From the NCBI RefSeq assembly GCF_040438645.1, contig NZ_CP159253.1, positions 4,030,001 to 4,094,000 on the forward strand: DNA of 64,000 nt, written 5' to 3'. Under the pieces are notes generated by a model that worked only from the letters and a program-made list of their open reading frames with translations, was not told the origin of the DNA and searched no databases. The stretch is from Mesorhizobium sp. WSM2240. Its GTDB lineage: Bacteria; Pseudomonadota; Alphaproteobacteria; Rhizobiales; Rhizobiaceae. Position 1 is the stretch's first letter; each line of letters starts with the position of its first letter. A program made the translations under genes and the position numbers. Shown in pieces: positions 52,565-60,534 of this stretch.

Positions 52565-54754
52565 ATGTCTGTCGAAACTCTCGAAAACGGCGCTGAACGG
52601 TTCGTTACCGCGGGCGGCATAACAATCACCCGCAGCCGCCACGACACCGCCTATGCCGGTGCGATCGAGGCCTATGTCGACGGGCTGAATTCGCGCCGCG
52701 GCGCAGTGTTTTCCTCCAATTACGAATATCCCGGCCGCTACACCCGCTGGGATACGGCCATTATCGACCCGCCGCTGGTCGTTTCCGCGCGCGGACGGGC
52801 GATGCGGATCGAGGCGCTGAACAGCCGCGGCGAGGCGCTGCTGCCGGTCATCGCCCGTGCCCTTCTGGCTGAGAAGGATGTCGCCCTCACCCAAACTGCC
52901 AAACGCCGCCTGGCGCTGACGGTAGCCGAGCCGGGCCGCGTCTTCACCGAGGAAGAGCGCAGCCGGGTGCCTTCTGTGTTCACCGTGCTGCGCGTCATCA
53001 CCGGTCTGTTCAGGACGGAGCAGGACGCCAATCTCGGCCTATACGGCGCGTTCGGCTACGACCTCGCCTTCCAGTTCGACCCGGTGGAGCACAGGCTGGA
53101 GCGCGCGCAAAGCCAGCGTGACCTGGTGCTTTACCTGCCCGACGAGATCCTGGTCGTCGACCATCACCAGGCGAAAGCCTGGCACGACCGCTACGACTAT
53201 TCCGGCGATGGATTTTCCACGGAGAACCTGCCGCGCGACAGCGAAGCCGAACCGTTCCGGCCGTCCGACCGCATCCCGCCGCGCAGCGACCACGAGCCCG
53301 GCGAATATGCGAGGATTGTCGACAAGGCCAAAGAGAGCTTCCAGCGCGGCGACCTGTTTGAAGTCGTGCCCGGCCAGATGTTCTACGAGCGCTGCGAGAC
53401 CCAGCCGTCGGAAATCTCGCGCCGGCTGAAGCTGATCAACCCCTCGCCCTATTCCTTCTTCATCAATCTCGGCGAAGGCGAATATCTGATCGGCGCATCG
53501 CCCGAAATGTTCGTTCGGGTCAATGGACGCCGGGTCGAAACCTGCCCGATCTCGGGCACGATCAAGCGCGGCGACGACGCGATTTCGGATTCGGAGCAGA
53601 TATTGAAGCTGCTCAACTCAAAGAAGGACGAGAGTGAGCTGACCATGTGCTCGGATGTCGACCGCAACGACAAGAGCCGGGTCTGCGAGCCGGGTTCGGT
53701 GCGCGTCATCGGCCGCCGCCAGATCGAGATGTATTCGCGCCTTATCCACACGGTCGACCATATAGAGGGCCGCCTGCGCGAAGGCATGGACGCCTTCGAC
53801 GCCTTCCTCAGCCATGCCTGGGCCGTCACCGTCACCGGCGCGCCGAAACTCTGGGCGATGCGCTTCATCGAGCAGAACGAGAAGAGCCCGCGCGCCTGGT
53901 ATGGCGGGGCGATCGGCATGGTGCATTTCAACGGCGACCTGAACACCGGCCTGACGCTCAGAACCATCCGCGTCAAGGATGGCATTGCCGAGGTGCGCGC
54001 AGGCGCCACATTGCTGTTCGACAGCGTACCGGAAGAAGAAGAAGCCGAAACCGAACTGAAGGCATCCGCCATGCTCTCCGCCATTCGCGACGCCAAGGCC
54101 GGCAATTCCGCCGCCGCAGAACGCCAGACCGCCAAGGTCGGGGACGGCGTCAACATATTGCTCGTCGACCATGAGGACTCGTTCGTCCACACGCTGGCGA
54201 ACTATTTCCGCCAAACCGGCGCGACCGTGTCGACCATACGCTCGCCTGTGCCGGACGAGGCGTTTGACCGGCTGAAGCCGGACCTCGTCGTGCTCTCGCC
54301 CGGCCCCGGCCTGCCCAAGGATTTCGACTGCGCCGCGACCATCAAGAAGTCGCGGGCGCGCGATCTCCCGATCTTCGGCGTCTGCCTGGGCTTGCAGGCG
54401 CTGGCCGAAGCCTATGGCGGGGAACTCCGCCAGTTGCATATCCCGATGCACGGCAAGCCGTCGCGCATCCGCGTCTCCAAGCCGGGCGTGATCTTCTCCG
54501 GCCTGCCGAAGGAAGTGACCGTCGGCCGCTACCATTCGATCTTCGCCGACCCTGTGCGGCTGCCGGACGATTTCCTCGTCACCGCCGAGACCGAGGACGG
54601 CGTCATCATGGCCTTCGAGCACAAGAAGGAGCCGGTGGCTGCGGTGCAGTTCCATCCCGAATCGATCATGACGCTCGGCCAGAATGCCGGCATGCGCATG
54701 ATCGAGAACATCGTCGCCCACCTGCCGAGGAAGGCGAAGGTGAAGGCGGCGTGA
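52565..54754 (+). CDS. trpE(G): anthranilate synthase TrpE(G), fused components I and II
   Basis: The 729-residue enzyme makes anthranilate from chorismate and glutamine, the first step of tryptophan synthesis. Component I (about residues 1-510) contains the chorismate-binding core with [16 protein letters not shown] and the GGAIGMV and VRAGA segments. Component II starts near residue 528, with the amidotransferase nucleophile Cys607 in GVCLGLQ and the His-Glu pair in QFHPES. The fused gene is characteristic of rhizobia. It begins at an ATG after GGAGACGGGGA and is controlled by the trpL attenuator. Confidence 0.97.
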   Translation: MSVETLENGAERFVTAGGITITRSRHDTAYAGAIEAYVDGLNSRRGAVFSSNYEYPGRYTRWDTAIIDPPLVVSARGRAMRIEALNSRGEALLPVIARALLAEKDVALTQTAKRRLALTVAEPGRVFTEEERSRVPSVFTVLRVITGLFRTEQDANLGLYGAFGYDLAFQFDPVEHRLERAQSQRDLVLYLPDEILVVDHHQAKAWHDRYDYSGDGFSTENLPRDSEAEPFRPSDRIPPRSDHEPGEYARIVDKAKESFQRGDLFEVVPGQMFYERCETQPSEISRRLKLINPSPYSFFINLGEGEYLIGASPEMFVRVNGRRVETCPISGTIKRGDDAISDSEQILKLLNSKKDESELTMCSDVDRNDKSRVCEPGSVRVIGRRQIEMYSRLIHTVDHIEGRLREGMDAFDAFLSHAWAVTVTGAPKLWAMRFIEQNEKSPRAWYGGAIGMVHFNGDLNTGLTLRTIRVKDGIAEVRAGATLLFDSVPEEEEAETELKASAMLSAIRDAKAGNSAAAERQTAKVGDGVNILLVDHEDSFVHTLANYFRQTGATVSTIRSPVPDEAFDRLKPDLVVLSPGPGLPKDFDCAATIKKSRARDLPIFGVCLGLQALAEAYGGELRQLHIPMHGKPSRIRVSKPGVIFSGLPKEVTVGRYHSIFADPVRLPDDFLVTAETEDGVIMAFEHKKEPVAAVQFHPESIMTLGQNAGMRMIENIVAHLPRKAKVKAA

Positions 54755-54772
54755 GAGTGAAACCGGCTTCTC

Positions 54773-54800
54773 CTTCTCCCCGTGAACGGGGAGAAGAGAG
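54773..54800. repeat. short palindrome between trpE(G) and the CDF gene
   Basis: CTTCTCCCCGTGAACGGGG plus AGAAG is a near-perfect hairpin copy of the dispersed element. The GGGGAGAAGAGAG arm also offers a ribosome site for the ATG at 54810. Confidence 0.7.
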
Positions 54801-54809
54801 CTAATCGCC

Positions 54810-55718
54810 ATGCCCTCCAAGCAGAAGATCGCCGCCCTCGCCTTCTGGTCGATCGTCATCGCATTCCTGGTGATGGGCCTGAAATTCGTCGCCTGGCGCA
54901 TGACTGGCTCGGTTGCGCTCTATTCCGACGCGCTGGAATCGATCGTCAACGTCATTGCCGCCACCGCCGCGTACTGGGCAATCCAGATCAGCCACACACC
55001 CGCCGATCAGGACCACCCGTTCGGCCACCACAAGGCGGAGTATTTTTCCGCCGTGCTCGAAGGCGTGCTGATCGTGGTCGCCGCGCTTCTGATCCTCGTC
55101 GAAGTGTGGCGGGCATGGCAGATGCCGGTCGTGCTCGACCAACCCTGGCCCGGGCTCGCGGTGAACGGCGCGGCTTCGGTCATCAATCTCGTCTGGGCGA
55201 CGGTGCTGATCCGCGCCGGCCGCGCTGGAAGGTCGCCGGCCCTGGTCGCTGACGGCAAGCACATCATGACCGACGTCATCACTTCCGTCGGCGTGATCAT
55301 CGGCCTGATCGGCGCGGTCGCAACCGGCTGGACCATCCTAGACCCGGCGCTCGCCATCGTGGTTGCGCTCAACATCCTGTGGCAGGGCTGGCACGTCATC
55401 GGCTCGTCGGTGCAGGGCCTGATGGACCGCGCCGTCGGCACTGACGAACATATGCGCATCCGCGACATCATCTCGGCGAACTCGAAGGGCGCGCTGGAGG
55501 TCCACGATCTGAGGACGCGCATCGCCGGCCGCGCCACCTTCATCGAGTTTCATCTGGTGGTCGACGCCGGCATGACCGTCGGCGAAAGCCACGTCATCTG
55601 TGACCGCATCGAGGACGCGCTGCGGGCCGAAATTCCCTCGGTCCGCGTCATCATCCATGTCGAGCCGGACGACGAAGCCAAGCTGCCGCCCGGAACCGCG
55701 GCCGTGCCGTTTGCGTGA
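54810..55718 (+). CDS. cation diffusion facilitator (CDF) family transporter
   Basis: An inner-membrane antiporter for divalent metals (Zn, Fe, Mn or Co) in exchange for protons. The 302-residue product has six membrane helices and a C-terminal cytoplasmic metal-binding domain (about 215-300). The transport-site signature is SDALESIVN in helix 2 and HIMTDVITS in helix 5; a loop with DHPFGHHK lies after helix 2. It is close behind trpE(G), perhaps in readthrough, though a palindrome intervenes. Metal specificity cannot be read. Confidence 0.92.
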   Translation: MPSKQKIAALAFWSIVIAFLVMGLKFVAWRMTGSVALYSDALESIVNVIAATAAYWAIQISHTPADQDHPFGHHKAEYFSAVLEGVLIVVAALLILVEVWRAWQMPVVLDQPWPGLAVNGAASVINLVWATVLIRAGRAGRSPALVADGKHIMTDVITSVGVIIGLIGAVATGWTILDPALAIVVALNILWQGWHVIGSSVQGLMDRAVGTDEHMRIRDIISANSKGALEVHDLRTRIAGRATFIEFHLVVDAGMTVGESHVICDRIEDALRAEIPSVRVIIHVEPDDEAKLPPGTAAVPFA

Positions 55719-55739
55719 CCCTGGCGAGAAAGCTTGTCC

Positions 55740-56612
55740 TTAGGCCGCGCCGCTGACGTTCTTCTTCTCGCGAGCGGCGCGTTCGAATTCGCGCTCCAGC
55801 ACGGATCGGACGAAACGGTAGAAAAGCGGGTTGAAGGCTTGGGGTGTCTGCCAGAACGGCGTGTGTCCGGCTCCGGCTATGACATGGCAGCGGCCGTCCC
55901 ACAGCGAAGCATAGGAAAGGCCGGCGATGTAGTTCAATCGAACGAACGGATCGTCGGCGCCATTGACGATTGCAACTGGCACGGTCGCGTTCTCCACGGC
56001 CCGCTTCTGGTCGACCCCTTCGCCGAGCATCATGCTCTTGAACACATTGGTGCGTACGCGGCCGTCGGCACCCCGGATCATGTCCAGAAAAGCGGGATCA
56101 CTGTCTTCGCCGAAGCAAAGTTCCGCGAAACGCTCCACGTCGCGCTCGGAATAATTTCGCTTCGAGGCAAGCAGCAGGTCCCAATGGGTGTGGAATCCGC
56201 GCAGCGGGCCGAGCGGGCCGCGTGCAACAGGCGGCGTTCCGGTCAGCATCAGGCCGGCGACCGCCGGATGCGAAGCCATCAGTTCGATCGCGACATGTCC
56301 CCCGAGGGACCAGCCATAGACGATAGCCCGGCCGATGCCGAGTTCGTCGAGAACATCGCCGACCGCCGCGGCAAGGCCGCTGATCGTGTATGCGGACAGC
56401 GGATCCAAGGCATCGCCGGATTCGCCATGGCCGGGAAGATCGATGGCGACCATGCGGTGGATTTCGGCTAGCGGGCCGGAAAGCTGTTTCGCAAACACCT
56501 GCCTGGCGCAGCCCGATCCGTGCAGCATCAGGATCGGCAGAGATTTCCCCGAAGTTTCGCTGAGCCGGATTGCAGCGTGGCGTGTGCGGATTGTCTTGTC
56601 GGCGACAGGCAT
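55740..56612 (-). CDS. alpha/beta hydrolase
   Basis: The 290-residue product has the classical fold: HGSGCAR as oxyanion loop, GWSLGGHVAIE as nucleophile elbow (Ser in GWSLG), and GAGHTPFWQ with the catalytic His. The Asp may be in NGADDPFV. The frame extends to 56720 without family-like sequence, so I begin at the ATG at 56612 (MPVADKTIRT). It belongs to the broad esterase/epoxide hydrolase group; no substrate can be proposed. Confidence 0.88.
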   Translation of the reverse strand: MPVADKTIRTRHAAIRLSETSGKSLPILMLHGSGCARQVFAKQLSGPLAEIHRMVAIDLPGHGESGDALDPLSAYTISGLAAAVGDVLDELGIGRAIVYGWSLGGHVAIELMASHPAVAGLMLTGTPPVARGPLGPLRGFHTHWDLLLASKRNYSERDVERFAELCFGEDSDPAFLDMIRGADGRVRTNVFKSMMLGEGVDQKRAVENATVPVAIVNGADDPFVRLNYIAGLSYASLWDGRCHVIAGAGHTPFWQTPQAFNPLFYRFVRSVLEREFERAAREKKNVSGAA

Positions 56613-56776
56613 TTCGGCGAACCTCACGGGCGTGGTCGCCGAGCATCGCAGCAAGCGCTCTACGGGCCGTGTACGATAGTGGTTAACAAGCGGTTCACAG
56701 GCGCAACCTGTGCTTGCCACTGCCGGCCGTCAGAGGCTATCTTGGCTATCGGGGGTATCTCCCTGTCAGGGTTCCG

Positions 56777-57328
56777 ATGCAACTGGTTCTCGATCTCGTC
56801 ATTACGGTCGTGAGTGTCGTCGTGATTGCGTCCTACAGCTGGTCGCTGCGGGGCCATTTCGCTTCATCGAAAATGCCGGCCGGCGCGAAGGTGATCTCCG
56901 CGGGGGTCACCGCGACATCCGTGTACTTTCTCTATCTCGTCTGGAGCGAGGACCAATCGGCCGCCGCGCAGGTCGCCGGACTCTTCATCCAGTTGGCCGG
57001 AGCGGCTTTGTTCTGGTCGGCGGTTTCGGCTTCGCGCAAGGCGCGGCTACGTTTTGCCTTCGACCCCGAAAATCCACACAGCATCGTCACCGGCGGCCCT
57101 TATCGATATCTCCGGCACCCCTTCTACACATCCTATCTGCTGTTCTGGTCGGGATGGGCGATTGCCGCCTGGTCGGCGTGGACCATTCTTCCCGTTGCGA
57201 TTTTCGCGGCCATCTACGTCACGGCCGCGCTTGCCGAGGAGAAGAAATTCTCGGGCAGCCCGCTGGCCGGCGACTATGAAGCCTACAAGACGCGCGCAGG
57301 CTTCTTCTGGCCGAGGCTCGGCCGCTAA
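56777..57328 (+). CDS. isoprenylcysteine carboxyl methyltransferase family membrane protein
   Basis: A 183-residue membrane protein with about four to five hydrophobic helices and the ICMT/PEMT methyltransferase motif GPYRYLRHPFYTSYLL followed by AALAEEKKF near the C-terminus, which binds S-adenosylmethionine. In bacteria these proteins methylate unknown, probably lipid or small-molecule, substrates. The ATG at 56777 is chosen because the earlier frame has no ribosome site. Confidence 0.85.
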   Translation: MQLVLDLVITVVSVVVIASYSWSLRGHFASSKMPAGAKVISAGVTATSVYFLYLVWSEDQSAAAQVAGLFIQLAGAALFWSAVSASRKARLRFAFDPENPHSIVTGGPYRYLRHPFYTSYLLFWSGWAIAAWSAWTILPVAIFAAIYVTAALAEEKKFSGSPLAGDYEAYKTRAGFFWPRLGR

Positions 57329-57398
57329 ACGCTGCTGACGTCCGCACGAAACCTTTTCTAGCCGGCGCTGTTGTCCAGCGATGCGAGGAGGATACGCC

Positions 57399-57809
57399 AT
57401 GGAATTTCATCGAGGCCGGCTGATCGATCATCTGCATCTGCGCGTGAAGGATCTGGAGGCCAGCAAACGCTTCTACCGCGCCGCACTCGCCGCCCTGCGG
57501 GGCGACCTAATTGTCCACGAAGGAGAGGGCCACTTCTTCTGCGACGAATTGTGGGTGGATGCCGCCGGCGAAAGCGGCGTTTCGCGCGTCCATCTCGCCT
57601 TCCAGGCATCCGACCGCGCGGCGGTGGACCGGTTCTACCAGGCGGCGCTCTCCGCCGGAGGCAGGGACAATGGCGCGCCCGGCGAGCGTCATTATCATCC
57701 CGGCTACTACGCCGCCTTCGTGTTCGATCCTGACGGAAACAACATCGAAGCGGTTCATCACGGCCCCTCCACGCGTTCAGCGGATTCCGTCGTCATCAAA
57801 GCCGGCTGA
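57399..57809 (+). CDS. VOC family (glyoxalase/bleomycin-resistance fold) protein
   Basis: A 136-residue VOC protein with one full betaalphabetabetabeta repeat pair. Metal ligands are probably His and Glu in LIDHLHLRV and DGNNIEAVHH. GAGGAGG precedes the ATG. The family includes dioxygenases, lyases and resistance proteins; the sequence around the site does not point to one of them. Confidence 0.85.
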   Translation: MEFHRGRLIDHLHLRVKDLEASKRFYRAALAALRGDLIVHEGEGHFFCDELWVDAAGESGVSRVHLAFQASDRAAVDRFYQAALSAGGRDNGAPGERHYHPGYYAAFVFDPDGNNIEAVHHGPSTRSADSVVIKAG

Positions 57810-57835
57810 CGCACTTTCGGTTCGGCTGGAAACCG

Positions 57836-57950
57836 CCCCTCACCCTTACCCTCTCCCCATGAAGAACGGGGAGAGGGGGTCGCCAGCGTTGCGGCCATCT
57901 CCCCTCTCCCTGTTCTTACGGGGAGAGGATGCTGGCAGGCAGGTGAGGGG
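57836..57950. repeat. double palindrome of the rhizobial intergenic element
   Basis: Two hairpins sit in tandem: CTCTCCCCATGAAGAACGGG with GAGAG, then CTCTCCCTGTTCTTACGGGG with AGAG, bounded by CCCCTCACC and GGTGAGGGG. This is the fullest copy of the element in the window. It fills the gap between the VOC and AbrB-family genes. Confidence 0.75.
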
Positions 57951-58062
57951 CAGCGCGGTGTCAACCGCATTCTCCAGCACCGCAACCAACACCAGGCCGC
58001 TGGTCAAAACCTCGCCTTCTTGCGCGCTGGCGTCCACCAATGGTTGCGTCTAAGACGCCACC

Positions 58063-59145
58063 ATGAACCCGGATTCGCAACCGCCCGAGCCGATGGCCAA
58101 GCTCGCGCCCGGCCTGCAGTGGGCGCTGCTCGTCGCGATCTCTCTGCTCTTCGCCGGCATCCTCGAATTCGCCGCACTGCCCGCGGCTCTGCTGATCGGG
58201 CCGATGCTGGCGGGCATCGTCGCAGGAACCAATGGGGCAACGGTGCGCCTGCCAAAGCCGGCCTTCCATGCTGCGCAGGCGATCATCGGCTGCCTCATCG
58301 CCGCCTCGATAGAACTGAAAATCCTGACCTTCTTCATGCGGGACTGGCCGCTTTTCCTCGGCGCGGTGCTGCTAACCGTTGCCGCCTCCAGCTTTCTCGG
58401 CTGGCTGGTCAGCCGCTGGAAGATATTGCCCGGCACGACCGCCGTGTGGGGCTCGGCGCCGGGCGCCGCGACAGCCATGGTGCTGATGGCCGATGCCTTC
58501 GGCGCCGACGCCCGCCTCGTCGCGTTCATGCAGTATCTGAGGGTGATCTTCGTTTCGGTGGCGGCGGCGCTCATCGCAAGGCTGTGGGTCGACACATCAG
58601 GCGTCGAACCGCCGGCGACAATCTGGTTCCCGGCGATCGAGTGGCCGGCTTTTTCCGCGACCCTCGCCATCGCCCTTGCCGGCGGTGTGATCGGCCGACT
58701 CGTCCGCCTGCCCTCGCCCTATTTCCTCGGCAGCCTGATCCTCGGCGTTTCGCTACACTTTGCCGGCCTTGTCGACTTCCAACTGCCGGAATGGCTGCTG
58801 GCGATCAGCTACACCATGATCGGCTGGAGCATCGGCCTGAATTTCAGCCGCAAGATATTGCGCCATGCCGCCCGCGCATTGCCGCAGATCGTACTATCGA
58901 TCCTGGCGCTGATGGCGTTTTGCGGCGGGCTTGCCTGGCTGCTCCATCGATATCTCGGCATCGACCCGCTGACCGCCTATCTGGCGACCAGCCCCGGCGG
59001 CATGGACTCGGTGGCCATCATCGCCGCGGCCTCGGAGAACGTGAACCTTTCCTTCATCATGGCGCTGCAGACCGCCCGCTTCCTTTTTGTGCTCTTGTTC
59101 GGTCCAGCGCTGGCGCGGCTGGTGGCGAGGAGCGTGAGGGTGTGA
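58063..59145 (+). CDS. AbrB family membrane protein (putative transporter/regulator)
   Basis: The 360-residue protein has about ten hydrophobic helices in two repeats, matching the AbrB/GntR-suppressor (ammonia monooxygenase-named) membrane family, including GPMLAGIVAG and ATSPGGMDSVAIIAA. Start ATG at 58063 is preceded by a small hairpin GCGTCTAAGACGC. The function is not established in this family; a transport role is usual inference. Confidence 0.85.
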   Translation: MNPDSQPPEPMAKLAPGLQWALLVAISLLFAGILEFAALPAALLIGPMLAGIVAGTNGATVRLPKPAFHAAQAIIGCLIAASIELKILTFFMRDWPLFLGAVLLTVAASSFLGWLVSRWKILPGTTAVWGSAPGAATAMVLMADAFGADARLVAFMQYLRVIFVSVAAALIARLWVDTSGVEPPATIWFPAIEWPAFSATLAIALAGGVIGRLVRLPSPYFLGSLILGVSLHFAGLVDFQLPEWLLAISYTMIGWSIGLNFSRKILRHAARALPQIVLSILALMAFCGGLAWLLHRYLGIDPLTAYLATSPGGMDSVAIIAAASENVNLSFIMALQTARFLFVLLFGPALARLVARSVRV

Positions 59146-59221
59146 GGGACTACCGCCAGGTCCACTTTGAGCGGTTTTGATATCCAGATCGAACCGTTAG
59201 AAGGCGACACACTCACCTGAG

Positions 59222-59731
59222 CTAACTGGTATGGCTCTCGGATTCAAATGCTGGAGCAAATTTCAGCTCGCCCTGCGGCGCGAAACCGGAGAAGACGATT
59301 CTCTGGACGTAGCTGCTGTCCAAATTCCCGTACGATAACCGGCCGTCGCTTTCGAAGCCCACGCGGCTGTAGATTTCGGGGCTGCCGATCAGCGCGCAAC
59401 CATGAGCACCGCGCTTCTTGAGCATTTCCAACCCACTCAGGATCAGCGCTTTTCCAATGCCCTGCCGTTGCCTGTCCGGCCGTACCGAAACCGGACCCAG
59501 ACCGAACCAGTTATTGTGGATTCCGTCGATCGTGACCGGAGAGAATGCGATATGGCCTATGATTGTCCCATCCTCTTCGGCCACCAGAGACAACGTCAGA
59601 TCGCCGGACGTTCGCAGAGATTTGATTATTGGAGCCTCCGATCCGTCGCTGAACGCCATCGGTTCGAAAGCCGCCAACGTTAGATTGTGAATCGCATCTT
59701 CATCGCCAGGACGTTCGTTTCGGATCAGCAA
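59222..59731 (-). CDS. GNAT family N-acetyltransferase
   Basis: A single GNAT domain of 169 residues. The acetyl-CoA site is in VRPDRQRQGIGKALILSGLE (R/Q-x-x-G-x-G pattern QRQGIGKAL) with GHIAFSPV and LIGSPEIYSRVGF on both sides. This resembles the YhbS-type predicted acetyltransferases. No neighbour indicates the substrate. Confidence 0.88.
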   Translation of the reverse strand: MLIRNERPGDEDAIHNLTLAAFEPMAFSDGSEAPIIKSLRTSGDLTLSLVAEEDGTIIGHIAFSPVTIDGIHNNWFGLGPVSVRPDRQRQGIGKALILSGLEMLKKRGAHGCALIGSPEIYSRVGFESDGRLSYGNLDSSYVQRIVFSGFAPQGELKFAPAFESESHTS

Positions 59732-59873
59732 ATCTCGGCCTCATTGCTACTAAAGCCGTCCATTCTACGTTTGTATCTTACCCTTGCCAGTGACGGCCAA
59801 GTCCACAGGACGCCGCTCGGCGCTTTCCCACCAGACTGCCACGTGCCTTAGATCCGGCCTAGCGAATTCCAGC

Positions 59874-60098
59874 TCAGAACTTCTGCGCTGTCTTCACGAC
59901 CCTGGAGCACTTGATCTTGATGTATTCGCCGGGTCCGCGCCTGGCGATCGACGTCGCCGCGATCAGCGACTGGCCCTGAAGCCCGCAGGATATAGCGCTC
60001 TGGGTTTGCGGGCCGCTGATTACGTCGAGCGCTGTTTCAAGCTGGCAGTCCGCCGGAGAAAGGTTCACCGAACAGACGAGTATCACTATCTGGAGCAT
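59874..60098 (-). CDS. conserved hypothetical protein, 74 residues
   Basis: The ATG at 60098 follows GGGGGTGAAGG. The product MLQIVILVCSVNLSPADCQ... has a hydrophobic start and conserved Cys residues (Cys9, Cys18, Cys38 and Cys64), and resembles small proteins I recall from many Rhizobiales genomes (pattern CS...ADCQ.ETALDVI.GP). It may be an exported or disulfide-bonded protein. The plus-strand frames across it are overlaps without ribosome sites. Upstream lies an inverted GTTGCA repeat at 60174-60200. Confidence 0.7.
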   Translation of the reverse strand: MLQIVILVCSVNLSPADCQLETALDVISGPQTQSAISCGLQGQSLIAATSIARRGPGEYIKIKCSRVVKTAQKF

Positions 60099-60263
60099 TG
60101 CCTTCACCCCCGTGAATGGTTTGCTCCTCCCTTCGCGGGACGAGCTTGCACAAGCCGTGCTGCGTTGCAACAATCATGTTGCAGCGCAACAAACACCACA
60201 TATCGTGGACCGCTGTGTGAAGCCCTATCGGCGAAGCCTCCATCACGAAGGCTCCGTCCCCCA

Positions 60264-60292
60264 CTTGTCCCCTGTACGCCACTCTTGTATAC
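60264..60292 (+). promoter_or_regulatory. predicted promoter of the leuA leader
   Basis: CTTGTC (60264-60269) and GTATAC (60287-60292) are separated by 17 bases. The start site would fall at about 60299-60301, on the ATG of the leader ORF, the same leaderless layout as trpL. Confidence 0.55.
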
Positions 60293-60300
60293 GCTGATTC

Positions 60301-60417
60301 ATGGCTTCGCGCTCGAACATTCGTTCTGTCCGCTCCGCTTTCGCGGGTGCGACCACACGCGCGCTCTCCTCGGCTCTGCTGCTTCTCGGCCTTATCGGCG
60401 ATCGCCGGGCTCGCTGA
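60301..60417 (+). CDS. leuL: probable leucine leader peptide upstream of leuA
   Basis: The 38-codon ORF contains a run of four Leu codons (CTG CTG CTT CTC at 60376-60387) followed by Gly and CTT, ending in LLLLGLIGDRRAR. Its TGA lies in the loop of a hairpin (60400-60438). A ribosome slowed at the Leu codons would alter that hairpin and the downstream one at 60491-60522, next to the leuA ribosome site. There is no ribosome site, which fits leaderless initiation at the predicted start. The name leuL is descriptive. Confidence 0.65.
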   Translation: MASRSNIRSVRSAFAGATTRALSSALLLLGLIGDRRAR

Positions 60418-60522
60418 AGGAGCTCCCGGCGGTCGATCTGCCGCTTGAGGCGCATGCTCCTTGCCATCACCGATAGAACAGTTGACTGAAGGCGCTGTCC
60501 TGGGCTTAGCAGCCGGAGCGCC
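60400..60522 (+). promoter_or_regulatory. leuA leader hairpins
   Basis: Hairpin A: GATCG...CCGGG.CTC (60400-60412) pairs with GAGC.CCCGG...CGATC (60420-60438). Hairpin B: GGCGCT (60491-60496) pairs with AGCGCC (60517-60522), directly before the leuA AGGAGA. No T-run follows, so control may be translational rather than by termination. Confidence 0.5.
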
Positions 60523-60534
60523 AGGAGAATTGAG

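Noticed and set aside
59784..60476. Plus-strand frame of 230 codons before leuA
   Set aside because: No ribosome site, no family-like sequence, and it conflicts with both the 74-residue minus-strand gene and the leader ORF.
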